Made by a program: the position numbers and the translations under genes
Assembly (NCBI GenBank): GCA_937990185.1
Contig: CALKBI010000012.1
Coordinates: 1-64,000 of the forward strand
Length of the DNA: 64,000 nucleotides
Direction of reading: 5' to 3'
DNA from: an uncultured Neomegalonema sp.
GTDB lineage: Bacteria > Pseudomonadota > Alphaproteobacteria > Rhodobacterales > Rhodobacteraceae
Notes under the pieces: model-generated
Told to the model about the DNA's origin: nothing
The model's database searches: none
The model's input: the letters and a program-made list of their open reading frames with translations, nothing else
Shown here: positions 8,696 through 17,530 of the stretch, one piece after another
How the letters are laid out: each line of letters opens with the position of its first letter
Numbering within the stretch: the stretch's first letter is position 1

Positions 8696-9808
8696 TCAAG
8701 CGGATGCCGCCGTAAGGGCATCAGGCAAGACCTGTTCAAACAGATCAAGTTCATCTTCGCGTCCAACGCTAACACGGATACAACGATTGAGACCTTCAAC
8801 GCCCGGCATACGAACAAAGACCTGCCTAGCGACTAGTTCATTAAGCACACGCTTGGAAAATTCACCGTCTTTTCCGCAATCAATCGCGACAAAATTCGTC
8901 GCAGAGCGCAGCGGAGTCAGTCCGTTATCACGTGCGATGTCGGAAAGACGTTCGCGGCCTTTGGCAATACTCGCGACTGTTTGCTGCGTATGCGCTACGT
9001 CTTCCAGCGCTGCGAGCGCTGCGGCTTGCGCAATGCGAGTCACTCCAAAATGATTACGGATTTTGTCAAAGCCTTTAATGATCCCCTCCGGCCCAAGCGC
9101 ATAGCCTATACGGAACCCCGCCAACCCATAAGCCTTTGAAAATGTGCGAAGCCGAACGAGGTTCGGGCGGGTAAAATTATCAGGCGGCACTATGCCCTGA
9201 GGTGCGAGTTCTGCGTATGCTTCGTCCAATAATACAAGACAAGTTTCGGGAATACTGTCCACGAATTCCTGAACCGCAACAAAATCATGCCAACTGCCCA
9301 TGGGATTATCTGGGTTACAAAAGTAAACCAGCTTTGCATCAAACTCGCGCACCATGGCCGCAAGCGCGCCAGGGTCTTCGAGATCATCGCGGTAGGGAAC
9401 CATTTCGATATGCCCGCCCGCACCGGCAACGTGATAATTGAATGTCGGATATGCCCCGCGTGATGTCACGGCACTATCGCCCTGCCCCATAAACAAGCGA
9501 ACAATCCAACCAAGCAAAGCATCGATACCTTCACCCACAAGAATTTCGTTCGGGTCGCGTCCAGTATGAGAAGCGAGCTTTTCACGTAGCTCAAATGCTG
9601 TCGGATCAGGATAGAATCCTGTCTCATCACGGGCGACCCTAGCACACGCTGCCCGAACAAAATCTGACGCCGGCAACGTCAGCTCGTTGGCACCAAGCCT
9701 TGCTTTGAATACGCGACCTGTCTCACGTTCGATCTGTTCCGGCGCGACGAATGGAACTGTGGAAGGCAATACCGATGGGATGGGCGCAAAAGAGGGTTGT
9801 TTGGTCAT
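8696..9808 (-). CDS. HisC-like PLP-dependent aminotransferase
   Basis: A 370-residue class I/II aminotransferase of the histidinol-phosphate aminotransferase subgroup. The PLP Lys is in LRTFSKAYGLAGFRIGYAL, the Asn/Asp contacts are in FCNPDNPMGSW and LLDEAYAE, and the C-terminal carboxylate-binding Arg is in RCIRVSVG. A second, more conventional hisC lies in the tyrosine operon at 47436-48527, so this copy probably acts on another amino donor or oxo-acid. It overlaps the stop of the BciB/FrhB-like gene by four bases (ATGA), so the two products may work in one pathway. Confidence 0.8.
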   Translation of the reverse strand: MTKQPSFAPIPSVLPSTVPFVAPEQIERETGRVFKARLGANELTLPASDFVRAACARVARDETGFYPDPTAFELREKLASHTGRDPNEILVGEGIDALLGWIVRLFMGQGDSAVTSRGAYPTFNYHVAGAGGHIEMVPYRDDLEDPGALAAMVREFDAKLVYFCNPDNPMGSWHDFVAVQEFVDSIPETCLVLLDEAYAELAPQGIVPPDNFTRPNLVRLRTFSKAYGLAGFRIGYALGPEGIIKGFDKIRNHFGVTRIAQAAALAALEDVAHTQQTVASIAKGRERLSDIARDNGLTPLRSATNFVAIDCGKDGEFSKRVLNELVARQVFVRMPGVEGLNRCIRVSVGREDELDLFEQVLPDALTAASA

Positions 9809-11019
9809 AGGTCCGGTTTCCGTTCACCTTCTTTGGGGAGTATCCCATAAGGACGCACAAGTCGCCAGACATGATCTGGGATCATATTTTTCATCATTGC
9901 GGGACGCTCTCTTCGAAGATGTAAAATTGTCTCTACCGCTTTCATCTCTACGCGCGCCCGTCCAAATTCGATACCACGCGGTCCGATACGCGGCATCAAC
10001 CAACTGACGATAGGACGCACCCAGTTCGGCATTCGGCGAAGAGGTAGGCCGCCTGCTGCGCGTTCAGTGTTGGCAAGAAATCCTTTCACTGCCCCGGCGC
10101 GTTTACCCTTATCACCTGGTTCAGACAGGCGAACTTCATCCCGCAAGAGATCAAGCAGATCTTCACCGCGTTGATTGCGCACCAGCAACCATTGCTCGCC
10201 CTCGCCGCCCATATAACCGACTGTAATATCAGCAAGGGTATTCGTGTAATCGACGCAAGTACGGCACGTCAGCGGAAAAAAGTCTCGGGGCAAATCCGAA
10301 ATTGGAAGATTAAGAAACGGGATGAGTTTCTTACGCCCATCATCAAAGCGTAGCTCAACGCGATAATCGGCGCGAAATTCCAGATAGGTAATGCTATCGG
10401 GGTTTTCGGACAGCAACCCAAGGAAAGTGTGGAAATTCTCTGTCGTGGTATTGTCTGAGCAAGGTGTTCCAATGACGGTGATTTGCTCAAAGCCGAAATC
10501 GCGCTCGATGGCGCGCAACGCATAGATTTGGCATGGAATACCTATCACCGCGATGCGCTTATACCCTGCGGCTCTTGCCGGTTCCAGCAAAGCCAGAAGT
10601 GGCGCATAGCCCATACGCATTCCGCGAACCTGCGCCATTTCCGAGGCTTCGGTAATCAGGACAGGAACGGGCTTCCATTTATCATTCGCATCGGGCGCCA
10701 TTGTAAGAACAGCGTCGACCGCTTTTGTCTCAAGCAAACATTCAGCAAGCCGCGTGGTAATTCCAGTCCATTGCGCGCCTTTTTTGGGCGGAGCAAGCGA
10801 TGCGCGCAGCATTCTGCGATAAGGACCAAAGAAACGCTCATCAGCGCGATCAGGGTCACGCGCGCGGCCATGCGTCTGTTGTTCAAGCCCTGCATAGTCG
10901 GGGTTGATAAACTGACATGCACGACCACAGCGCTTTGCATCCTCGGTGCGGGACAGTCCACAATCCGTACAAAGATCACGCGGTGCAGGATCGGCGAGCG
11001 GCGGAATGGTCAGGCTCAT
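9805..11019 (-). CDS. FrhB/BciB-family iron-sulfur flavoprotein
   Basis: A 404-residue protein of the coenzyme F420 hydrogenase/dehydrogenase beta-subunit family. An N-terminal cysteine cluster (CTDCGLSRTEDAKRCGRAC) and later cysteines in VIGIPCQIYAL, GTPCSDN and CRTCVDYTNTLAD would bind Fe-S clusters; GAQWTGI and ADITVGYMGG are hallmark stretches. From memory these resemble the ferredoxin-dependent 8-vinyl reductase BciB of bacteriochlorophyll synthesis more than true F420 enzymes. No other pigment gene is in the window, so that role is a guess. It is the first gene of a two-gene overlapping operon with the aminotransferase and is divergent from the GGT gene. Confidence 0.75.
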   Translation of the reverse strand: MSLTIPPLADPAPRDLCTDCGLSRTEDAKRCGRACQFINPDYAGLEQQTHGRARDPDRADERFFGPYRRMLRASLAPPKKGAQWTGITTRLAECLLETKAVDAVLTMAPDANDKWKPVPVLITEASEMAQVRGMRMGYAPLLALLEPARAAGYKRIAVIGIPCQIYALRAIERDFGFEQITVIGTPCSDNTTTENFHTFLGLLSENPDSITYLEFRADYRVELRFDDGRKKLIPFLNLPISDLPRDFFPLTCRTCVDYTNTLADITVGYMGGEGEQWLLVRNQRGEDLLDLLRDEVRLSEPGDKGKRAGAVKGFLANTERAAGGLPLRRMPNWVRPIVSWLMPRIGPRGIEFGRARVEMKAVETILHLRRERPAMMKNMIPDHVWRLVRPYGILPKEGERKPDL

Positions 11020-11184
11020 ATATAAATTATGACACGGGCGCTCCCGCTCTCCCCGTTCGGATGTGATGACTCTTCACATAAGACGCTAAAAAACCGTTCT
11101 CTTGAATGCAATGGTGTATGCTCAAATAGCAAGAAGTCTCATGGCGACCTTTCCACGCAGTATAAATTTGCGAAAGTCTAACCG

Positions 11185-12774
11185 ATGAAGTTCCCATCCG
11201 TACCCCCTTATGGTTCCCGTCGCTCTGCGGTGATGGCAGATAATATGGTTGCGACCTCCCACCCGCTCGCTGCGCAAGCTGGATTGTCGATGCTGGCAAA
11301 GGGCGGAAATGCGGTGGATGCAGCCTTAGCGTCGGCGATGGCGCTGACAGTGGTGGAGCCAACCGGCAATGGCTTAGGTTCAGATGGTTTCGCGATCTTG
11401 TGGGATGGCAAGCAGTTGCACGGTATGAACGCTTCTGGCCGCTCGCCCGCAGGCTGGACACCGGATCGGTTCAAAGACGGCATACCTGAACTGGGGTGGG
11501 ATTCGGTGACCGTACCCGGCGCTGTGGGTGGCTGGGTTGCTCTATCGGAACGGTTTGGGCGTCTGCCCTTTGCCGACCTCGCTGAACCTGCGATCAAGTA
11601 TGCCGAGGATGGATTTCCTGTCTCTCCGGTTATCGCGACCCTTTGGGCGAATGGTGCGGCGCGGCTACATGATCAACCCGGATTTGCAGATCACTTCATG
11701 CCCAGTGGCCGCGCTCCTCTCGCCGGGGAAAAGTTTATCGCGAAAGACACCGCACAGAGCCTTCGTCTGATCGTAGAGACAAAAGGCGAAGCGTTTTATC
11801 GGGGAGAACTTGCTGAAAAAATCGTGGCAAATGCTGCCAAGTATGGTGGGGCGATGACATTAGACGATCTTGCAGCAGAGAAACCTGATTGGTGCGGGAC
11901 AATCCAGCAAAAGTTCGACGATCTAGAATTGCACGAAATTCCCCCAAATGGCCAAGGGATCGCGGCTTGCATGGCACTCGGGATGCTGTCGCACACACCG
12001 ATCCACGATCTCTCGCCCGAAGATCCCAAAGCTCTGCACTTAATGTGGGAAGCGATGAAACTCGCGTTTCGAGATGTGGATGCCTACGTTGCCGATGCTC
12101 CTTTTATGGACGAAATTACGAGTACTGATTTGCTTGATGCCGAATATCTGGGAAACCGCGCGAAATTAATTGATCCAAAGCGCGCTCAAGACTTTGGCTC
12201 AGGCGCACCGAAACGCGGTGGTACAGTGTATTTATGTGCGGCAGATCAAAGCGGAATGATGGTCTCTTATATCCAGTCCAATTACGCTGGCTTCGGGTCC
12301 GGCGTTGTGGTTCCCGGGACTGGCATACATCTGCAAAATCGGGGATGCGGTTTTACTCTGCAAGAAGGGCATCCCAATCAAGTCGGCCCTCGCAAACGTC
12401 CATTCCACACAATTATCCCCGGTTTTCTTACCACAAAAGGACAGCCACGCATGGCCTTTGGCGTCATGGGTGGCCCGATGCAGGCACAGGGGCATTTGCA
12501 AATGCTGCTTCGAACGCAAATCTGGGAGCAAGACGTGCAAACTGCTGTGGATGCTCCGCGTTGGCGGGTTACAGAAGGTTTGGGTGTTGCGTGCGAAACG
12601 GCGATGCCAGCGGATGCTTTACAAACACTGACCGATCTCGGGCATCAAATTACATTAGAAACACCGGATGCCGCATTCGGGTTTGGCGGCGCACAGCTAA
12701 TCCATCGTTTGGACAATGGCGGTTATGCAGGCGGGTCCGATCCGCGTAAAGACGGATGCGCGATTGGCTTTTAA
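11185..12774 (+). CDS. Gamma-glutamyltransferase-family Ntn-hydrolase
   Basis: A 529-residue member of the GGT family. The family hallmarks are present: GGNAVDAALASAMALTVVEP near the N-terminus, a predicted autocleavage Thr in KRGGTVYL around residue 350, and the downstream oxyanion/substrate region NYAGFGSGV with FHTIIPG. It has no recognisable signal peptide, unlike periplasmic GGT, so it is probably cytoplasmic. Cytoplasmic relatives include YwrD-type proteins and the oxamate amidohydrolase HpxW; gamma-glutamyl transfer is therefore not certain. The gene is convergent with the Liv operon (10 bp gap to livF). Confidence 0.85.
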   Translation: MKFPSVPPYGSRRSAVMADNMVATSHPLAAQAGLSMLAKGGNAVDAALASAMALTVVEPTGNGLGSDGFAILWDGKQLHGMNASGRSPAGWTPDRFKDGIPELGWDSVTVPGAVGGWVALSERFGRLPFADLAEPAIKYAEDGFPVSPVIATLWANGAARLHDQPGFADHFMPSGRAPLAGEKFIAKDTAQSLRLIVETKGEAFYRGELAEKIVANAAKYGGAMTLDDLAAEKPDWCGTIQQKFDDLELHEIPPNGQGIAACMALGMLSHTPIHDLSPEDPKALHLMWEAMKLAFRDVDAYVADAPFMDEITSTDLLDAEYLGNRAKLIDPKRAQDFGSGAPKRGGTVYLCAADQSGMMVSYIQSNYAGFGSGVVVPGTGIHLQNRGCGFTLQEGHPNQVGPRKRPFHTIIPGFLTTKGQPRMAFGVMGGPMQAQGHLQMLLRTQIWEQDVQTAVDAPRWRVTEGLGVACETAMPADALQTLTDLGHQITLETPDAAFGFGGAQLIHRLDNGGYAGGSDPRKDGCAIGF

Positions 12775-12785
12775 CCGCTCCGCAA

Positions 12786-13610
12786 TCAGCCGAGCCATCT
12801 CTTGCGACGCCTGTAAGAGCGCACATTGCGGTATGACTTTCGGCCCTCTTCTGACATGCCGAGATAGAACTCTTTAACGTCAGGGTTCTCGCGAAGCTCT
12901 GCGGCGGGGCCGTCCATGACAACGCGGCCTGATTCAAGAATATAGCCGTAATGAGCAAAGCGCAGGGCGACATTGGTGTTTTGCTCAGCCAACAGGAATG
13001 ACACGCCCTCTTTTTCGTTCAGGTCTTTTACAATACCAAAAATTTCTTCAACGAGTTGCGGCGCGAGGCCCATTGACGGCTCATCCAACAGCACCGTTTC
13101 AGGACGGGACATCAAGGCACGGCCAATGGCGCACATTTGTTGTTCGCCACCTGACGTATAACCGGCTTGAGATTTGCGGCGCTCACGAAGACGCGGAAAA
13201 TAATTATAGACCATTTCCAAATCGGCGGCGACTGCACCGCGCCCGTCGCGGCGCGTATAACTGCCCGTCATCAAATTTTCTTCGATGGTCAAATGCTCGA
13301 AACAATGGCGGCCTTCCATGACTTGAATGACACCTTTTTTAACAAGATCTGCAGGCATCAAATCCGCGATTTTTTCACCGCGATATGAAATCGAACCCTT
13401 CGTCACCTCACCGCGTTCGGAATGCAGCAAATTAGAAATTGCTTTAAGGGTCGTAGTCTTTCCTGCACCGTTACCGCCGAGCAGCGCCGTGATCCCGCCC
13501 TTAGGCACGGAAAGACTAACGCCCTTCAGCACAAGAATGACGTGATTATAGATCACTTCGATATTGCTGATTTCCAGCAGAGGCTCTTCGGTCGGAGCAG
13601 CATCAAGCAT
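12786..13610 (-). CDS. livF: Branched-chain-amino-acid-type ABC transporter ATPase (LivF-like)
   Basis: About 274 residues from the ATG at 13608-13610; the track start at 13643 adds an unlikely N-terminal tail. Walker A is GGNGAGKTT, the signature region is YTSGGEQQM and Walker B ends VLLDEPSMGLAP, as in LivF. It is the last gene of the operon fatty-acid ligase, livG, livH, small ORF, livM, binding protein, livF, so it should be one of the two ATPases of this HAAT importer. Given the acyl-CoA ligase in the operon, the transported substrate may be a carboxylic acid rather than an amino acid. Confidence 0.88.
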   Translation of the reverse strand: MLDAAPTEEPLLEISNIEVIYNHVILVLKGVSLSVPKGGITALLGGNGAGKTTTLKAISNLLHSERGEVTKGSISYRGEKIADLMPADLVKKGVIQVMEGRHCFEHLTIEENLMTGSYTRRDGRGAVAADLEMVYNYFPRLRERRKSQAGYTSGGEQQMCAIGRALMSRPETVLLDEPSMGLAPQLVEEIFGIVKDLNEKEGVSFLLAEQNTNVALRFAHYGYILESGRVVMDGPAAELRENPDVKEFYLGMSEEGRKSYRNVRSYRRRKRWLG

Positions 13611-13633
13611 GAATAATTGCCTTTGAGTAAAAG

Positions 13634-13655
13634 GCCCTCGCATGAACCGCGAGAG
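13634..13655 (-). terminator. Hairpin with short T tract ahead of livF
   Basis: On the minus strand CTCTCGC and GCGAGGG can pair (one G-T) around a 7-base loop and are followed by CCTTTT. It lies between the binding-protein gene and livF and may partly terminate or protect the upstream mRNA. Confidence 0.4.
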
Positions 13656-13671
13656 CCGAAAGTTCTATGTC

Positions 13672-13693
13672 GCGCCCGGATCACCCCGGGCGC
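13672..13693 (-). other. Strong GC hairpin after the binding-protein gene
   Basis: GCGCCCGG and CCGGGCGC form an 8-bp stem with a 6-base loop, just downstream of the binding-protein stop. There is no T tract. Such stems often stabilise the mRNA of the abundantly needed binding protein relative to downstream genes; that role here is inference. Confidence 0.55.
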
Positions 13694-13704
13694 AACGGAT
13701 GCGA

Positions 13705-14991
13705 TTAGCTACAAGCTTCTTTGATTTTGTTTTCCTTCGCAAATGCTGAAGAATCTTCTGCAATCAAGTCGCCTATGACTTCCATATCACTCTCGCCGTA
13801 GCTGGTGATCTGGTTCCACTCGCCTGCTTTTGCATCCCACTGGTTCACGGTCACAAGACCCGGTCCACCGTGGTTTTCACAAGACACTTTGAAGGTTGGT
13901 CCAAAGTTCGGCATGCCGAGCTTTTTCATCGTAGCTTGAGTCACGACCAAAGCTTCCATACCGTCACGCATTTGTTGAGGCGTGATTTCTTTGGTGTCGT
14001 GGATTTCCTGAGCGTTCTTTGCCGCTTCAACAGCCAGCATTGCTGCATACATGCCACGGTTATACAGCACGGTTCCTTTTTGGTCCCCTGCACCCGCAGC
14101 CTTACCGGCATCATAGACGTATTTTTTCAGGTCGTCATAAAGCGGGTAATCGTCACCAACACCGTGGAAGTTCAGCGCCTTATAACCATTCGCTTTTTCG
14201 CCAACCGGTTTCACGTCATTCTCGGAACCGGACCACCAGACACCAATGAAGTTTTCCATTGGATACCGAATGTTCGCCGCTTCTTGAATTGCCGTAGCGT
14301 TCATAACGCCCCAGCCCCACATTGTAACATAGTCAGGCTTTTCACGGCGAATTTGCAGCCATTGTGATTTCTGCTCCTGACCGGGATGGTCAACCGGAAG
14401 CAATGTCAGTTCAAAATCATGCTTTTTGGCCAGTTCTTCCAGAGTACGGATCGGCTCTTTGCCGTAAGCGGAGTTGTGATAAACAAGCGCCAGAGTCTTG
14501 CCTTTGATGTCACCATCATTGATGTCGAGCAGGTGGTTCACCACTGCCGAAGCGCCGTTCCAATAGTTCGCAGGATAGTTAAAGACCGTGTTGAACACTT
14601 TGCCGTTCGCAGCAGAAGTCCGGCCATATCCCATCGTGTGCAGCGGAATACCATCAGCCGCTGATTTGGGGATGAGCTGATAGGTGATACCCGTTGAAAG
14701 CGGTTGATAAACCAGTGCGCCTTCGCCCTTCGTGGACTCGTAACACTCAACACCTTTTTCAGTGTTATAACCGGTTTCACATTCGATGACTTTAATCGGC
14801 ACACCGCCAATGCCACCATCACGCTCATTCATCAGCGTAAAGTAATCTTCATAGCCATCCGCGAAAGGAATGCCGTTAGCGGCATAAGGTCCAGTACGAT
14901 AGCTGAGCGATGGGAAGACCATGTCGGCCAGCGCAGGTGATACTCCCATTACGACTGCCATTGTAGCAGCTGTCAGTGTTCTCATTTTCAT
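13705..14991 (-). CDS. Periplasmic substrate-binding protein of the Liv-type ABC transporter
   Basis: A 428-residue binding protein with a Sec signal peptide (MKMRTLTAATMAVVMGVSPALA). The mature start MVFPSLSYRTGPYAANG and the two-lobed Leu/Ile/Val-binding fold pattern are typical of the subgroup linked to AMP-ligase/Liv operons. The downstream cysteine pair (KVSCENHGG and the terminal EACS) is a feature of this subgroup. It should capture the substrate for the LivM/LivH channel. The ligand is unknown and may be an aromatic, branched or fatty acid. It lies between livM and livF. Confidence 0.88.
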   Translation of the reverse strand: MKMRTLTAATMAVVMGVSPALADMVFPSLSYRTGPYAANGIPFADGYEDYFTLMNERDGGIGGVPIKVIECETGYNTEKGVECYESTKGEGALVYQPLSTGITYQLIPKSAADGIPLHTMGYGRTSAANGKVFNTVFNYPANYWNGASAVVNHLLDINDGDIKGKTLALVYHNSAYGKEPIRTLEELAKKHDFELTLLPVDHPGQEQKSQWLQIRREKPDYVTMWGWGVMNATAIQEAANIRYPMENFIGVWWSGSENDVKPVGEKANGYKALNFHGVGDDYPLYDDLKKYVYDAGKAAGAGDQKGTVLYNRGMYAAMLAVEAAKNAQEIHDTKEITPQQMRDGMEALVVTQATMKKLGMPNFGPTFKVSCENHGGPGLVTVNQWDAKAGEWNQITSYGESDMEVIGDLIAEDSSAFAKENKIKEACS

Positions 14992-15045
14992 ATTCTTCTC
15001 CCTTTAGTCGTTATTCTAAGTTCGTTGATCCCACCCGAGGCATTG

Positions 15046-16167
15046 TTAGTGCGGGAATGGCCAAAGCCTGAGTTTCTCTTTGATAATCCGCCAGAGCTGC
15101 GCCAATCCATGCGGTTCCAGAATAAGAAAAATAACAATCAGCGCGCCAACAATGACGAATTCAAGGTGCGCGGCAATGTCCGTCGCCCATCCTAATTGTC
15201 CGACAAGAACATTCTTTAGCAGCACCGGCAATAAGACCATAAAGGCTGCGCCCGCGAACGAGCCGAAAATTGATCCAAGACCGCCAATAATCACCATAAA
15301 GAGCACGAGGAAGGATTTTTGAATTCCGAAGACTTCGCCCACTTCAACTGCACCGAGATAGACGCTAAACAACAACGCACCAGCGATACCGATATAGAAC
15401 GAGCTGATCCCAAAGGCTGTTAGTTTGGCTTTGAGTGGGTTCACCCCGATGATCTCAGCGGCAATATCCATATCGCGGATAGACATCCAACTGCGGCCCA
15501 AGTGTCCACGCGTCAGGTTCCGTGCCACAATCGCTAGAATGGTCACAAAGACGAGGCAGAAAAGATAGGTTGCCCATGGCTCGGTATTTGGTCCGGTTAT
15601 CGCGTGCCCGAATAAAAACCGTTCTGGAGCAGTAATTTGGCCCGATGCCGAATAGTTAAACGACCATTCCCATTTGTTGAACACCCAAACCAGAAAGAAC
15701 TGCGCCGCGAGCGTTGCGACCGCAAGATAAAAGCCTTTGATCCTCAGAGACGGTAATCCGAATAAGATACCGACTAACGCCGTCATCACCCCGCCTAAGA
15801 TCACCGAGAAAAAGATATTCAGCGGCGGAAGCGCATAGCGAACCCATTCCTCGCCGCCCGGAATATAAATATCGAACCCGGTCATGAACTTATAGCAGGA
15901 GTAAGCACCAACCGCCATGAACCCGCCGGTTCCCAGCGAAACCTGTCCGCAATAGCCTATGAGGATATTCAGCCCAATCGCGGCGATTGAATAAATCAGG
16001 AAAGGCAGCGCAATTGCCTTCACCCAATAATCATTCAACAAGAAAGGCACGATAGCGAAGGCAAACAGCATCACCGCATAATAGCGATAGCGGTCAAACG
16101 CGATCGGGAAGGTCTGCCCATCCGCTTGATACGTCGTTTTGAAATCACCGACTTCACGATACAGCAT
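15046..16167 (-). CDS. livM: Liv-type ABC transporter permease (LivM-like)
   Basis: A 373-residue inner-membrane permease with about ten hydrophobic segments starting near residue 30. The motif NILIGYCGQVSLGTGGFMAVGAY is the LivM hallmark around residue 70, and GGLGSIFGSFAGAAFMVLLP follows in the C-terminal half. It partners LivH to form the channel. It starts one base after the stop of the 68-aa small membrane gene, so translation is probably linked. Confidence 0.9.
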   Translation of the reverse strand: MLYREVGDFKTTYQADGQTFPIAFDRYRYYAVMLFAFAIVPFLLNDYWVKAIALPFLIYSIAAIGLNILIGYCGQVSLGTGGFMAVGAYSCYKFMTGFDIYIPGGEEWVRYALPPLNIFFSVILGGVMTALVGILFGLPSLRIKGFYLAVATLAAQFFLVWVFNKWEWSFNYSASGQITAPERFLFGHAITGPNTEPWATYLFCLVFVTILAIVARNLTRGHLGRSWMSIRDMDIAAEIIGVNPLKAKLTAFGISSFYIGIAGALLFSVYLGAVEVGEVFGIQKSFLVLFMVIIGGLGSIFGSFAGAAFMVLLPVLLKNVLVGQLGWATDIAAHLEFVIVGALIVIFLILEPHGLAQLWRIIKEKLRLWPFPH

Positions 16168-16168
16168 C

Positions 16169-16375
16169 CTAACGAGCCTTCTTCAAGAGACGGGAAAGAC
16201 AATGAATGGCCATGATGAAACAGGCGATTGAAAGCGGCAGAGTGACCGACCCGGAAGCTCCGTGTGCGCCCGGTACGACACCACCACTAAAGATGGAAAT
16301 GCTCATCCAAGCAGTGATAGCGAAAATACCAAAACTCGCGAAAAGGCCGTAGACATGTATGAGGCTGTTACTCAT
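16169..16375 (-). CDS. Small two-helix membrane protein embedded in the Liv operon
   Basis: A 68-residue protein from the ATG at 16373-16375, with GAGG upstream; the track uses a GTG six bases earlier. I do not recognise it. Two hydrophobic stretches, LIHVYGLFASFGIFAITAWM and LPLSIACFIMAIHCLSRLL, are separated by a Gly/Ser-rich loop and followed by the positively charged tail KKAR, so a two-helix hairpin in the inner membrane is likely. It lies between livH and livM with very small gaps (27 bp and 1 bp) and therefore is co-transcribed and probably co-translated with the permeases. A role as an accessory subunit or stabiliser of the transporter is inference only. Confidence 0.6.
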   Translation of the reverse strand: MSNSLIHVYGLFASFGIFAITAWMSISIFSGGVVPGAHGASGSVTLPLSIACFIMAIHCLSRLLKKAR

Positions 16376-16408
16376 CCCCACCTCTTCTCGTCATGATTTT
16401 CATCTCCA

Positions 16409-17503
16409 TCACACCCTCTCGATGATCTTCTCGCCGAACAGCCCTTGCGGACGGAAGACGAGGAACAAGAGGGCCAGCATGTAAGCAAACCAGTTCTCGG
16501 TTGCGCCGCCCAGATATGGCGCGCCGATCAGAAACTCGAACATCTTCTCACCAACACCAATGATCAAACCGCCGATAATCGCGCCGGGGATCGAAGTGAA
16601 TCCGCCGAGCATCAACACGGGCAGCGCTTTGAGCGCAATAAGCGAAAGTGAAAACTGCACGCCTGATTTCGCACCCCACATCATTCCCGCAACTAAGGCT
16701 ACGAAACCGGCAATGGTCCAGACGATAACCCAAATCGTGCGAAGAGAAATGCCCACGGAAAGCGCGGCTTGGTGGTCATCCGCCACAGCGCGCAGCGCGC
16801 GCCCTGTCTTGGTGTATTGTGAAAACAACACCAGCGCCAACACCAACGCAACAGCAATGAAGGTCGCGTAGATATCCAGAGTATCGAGATAAAACCCGTA
16901 AAAATCTTCGCCGCCAAGAAACGCGGTATTTTCTTCGAACCACGCATTGCCACCCTGTTCGATGCCGATGTTCAGGGTCTTAACGTCCGACCCCCACATC
17001 AACTCGCCAAAGCCCTCCATGAAGAAAGCCAAACCGATGGTCGCCATGAACAGGATAATAGGCTCTTGGTTGACAAGGTGCTTTAAGACCAATTTTTCAA
17101 CGAGGATGGCGAAAAACAGCATGACGAGAGCGGCAAAGACAATAGCGAGTATTGTCGGGCCATAAACGCCTAAAAACCCTGCGATTGAAAGGCTTAGGCT
17201 TTCCGGCAACAGCAAACTGAGACCACGCGAATATGTCTCAATCCACCAATCTGGTGCAGCCTGTCCAAAATGGTGAAACTCAGTTCCGAAGATCGCATTG
17301 ATAAGATGCGAGAAGGGGATAAGACCCGTCTGTAATCCAACCAAAGTCTGCGCCGCGAATAGCGCCATGACACCTTGCGCATAATTGAAAATACCCGAGG
17401 CTTTAAAGATCAGCACAAAGCCAAGCGCCACGAGCGAATACATCACACCAGCCATCAGGCCATTGAGAAAAACTTCAACGCCAAACCAGAAATCTGCACT
17501 CAT
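16409..17503 (-). CDS. livH: Liv-type ABC transporter permease (LivH-like)
   Basis: A 364-residue permease, longer than the usual 290-300 residues because of an insert around residues 45-105 (QTGLIPFSHLINAIFGTEFH and onward). The N-terminal FLNGLMAGVMYSLVALGFVL and the C-terminal GGFTSIPGAIIGGLIIGVGE are LivH hallmarks. It forms the membrane channel with LivM. It lies 28 bp downstream of livG and 34 bp upstream of the small ORF. Confidence 0.9.
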   Translation of the reverse strand: MSADFWFGVEVFLNGLMAGVMYSLVALGFVLIFKASGIFNYAQGVMALFAAQTLVGLQTGLIPFSHLINAIFGTEFHHFGQAAPDWWIETYSRGLSLLLPESLSLSIAGFLGVYGPTILAIVFAALVMLFFAILVEKLVLKHLVNQEPIILFMATIGLAFFMEGFGELMWGSDVKTLNIGIEQGGNAWFEENTAFLGGEDFYGFYLDTLDIYATFIAVALVLALVLFSQYTKTGRALRAVADDHQAALSVGISLRTIWVIVWTIAGFVALVAGMMWGAKSGVQFSLSLIALKALPVLMLGGFTSIPGAIIGGLIIGVGEKMFEFLIGAPYLGGATENWFAYMLALLFLVFRPQGLFGEKIIERV

Positions 17504-17530
17504 GCGTACTGCCCTCGCTGTACCAATGTA

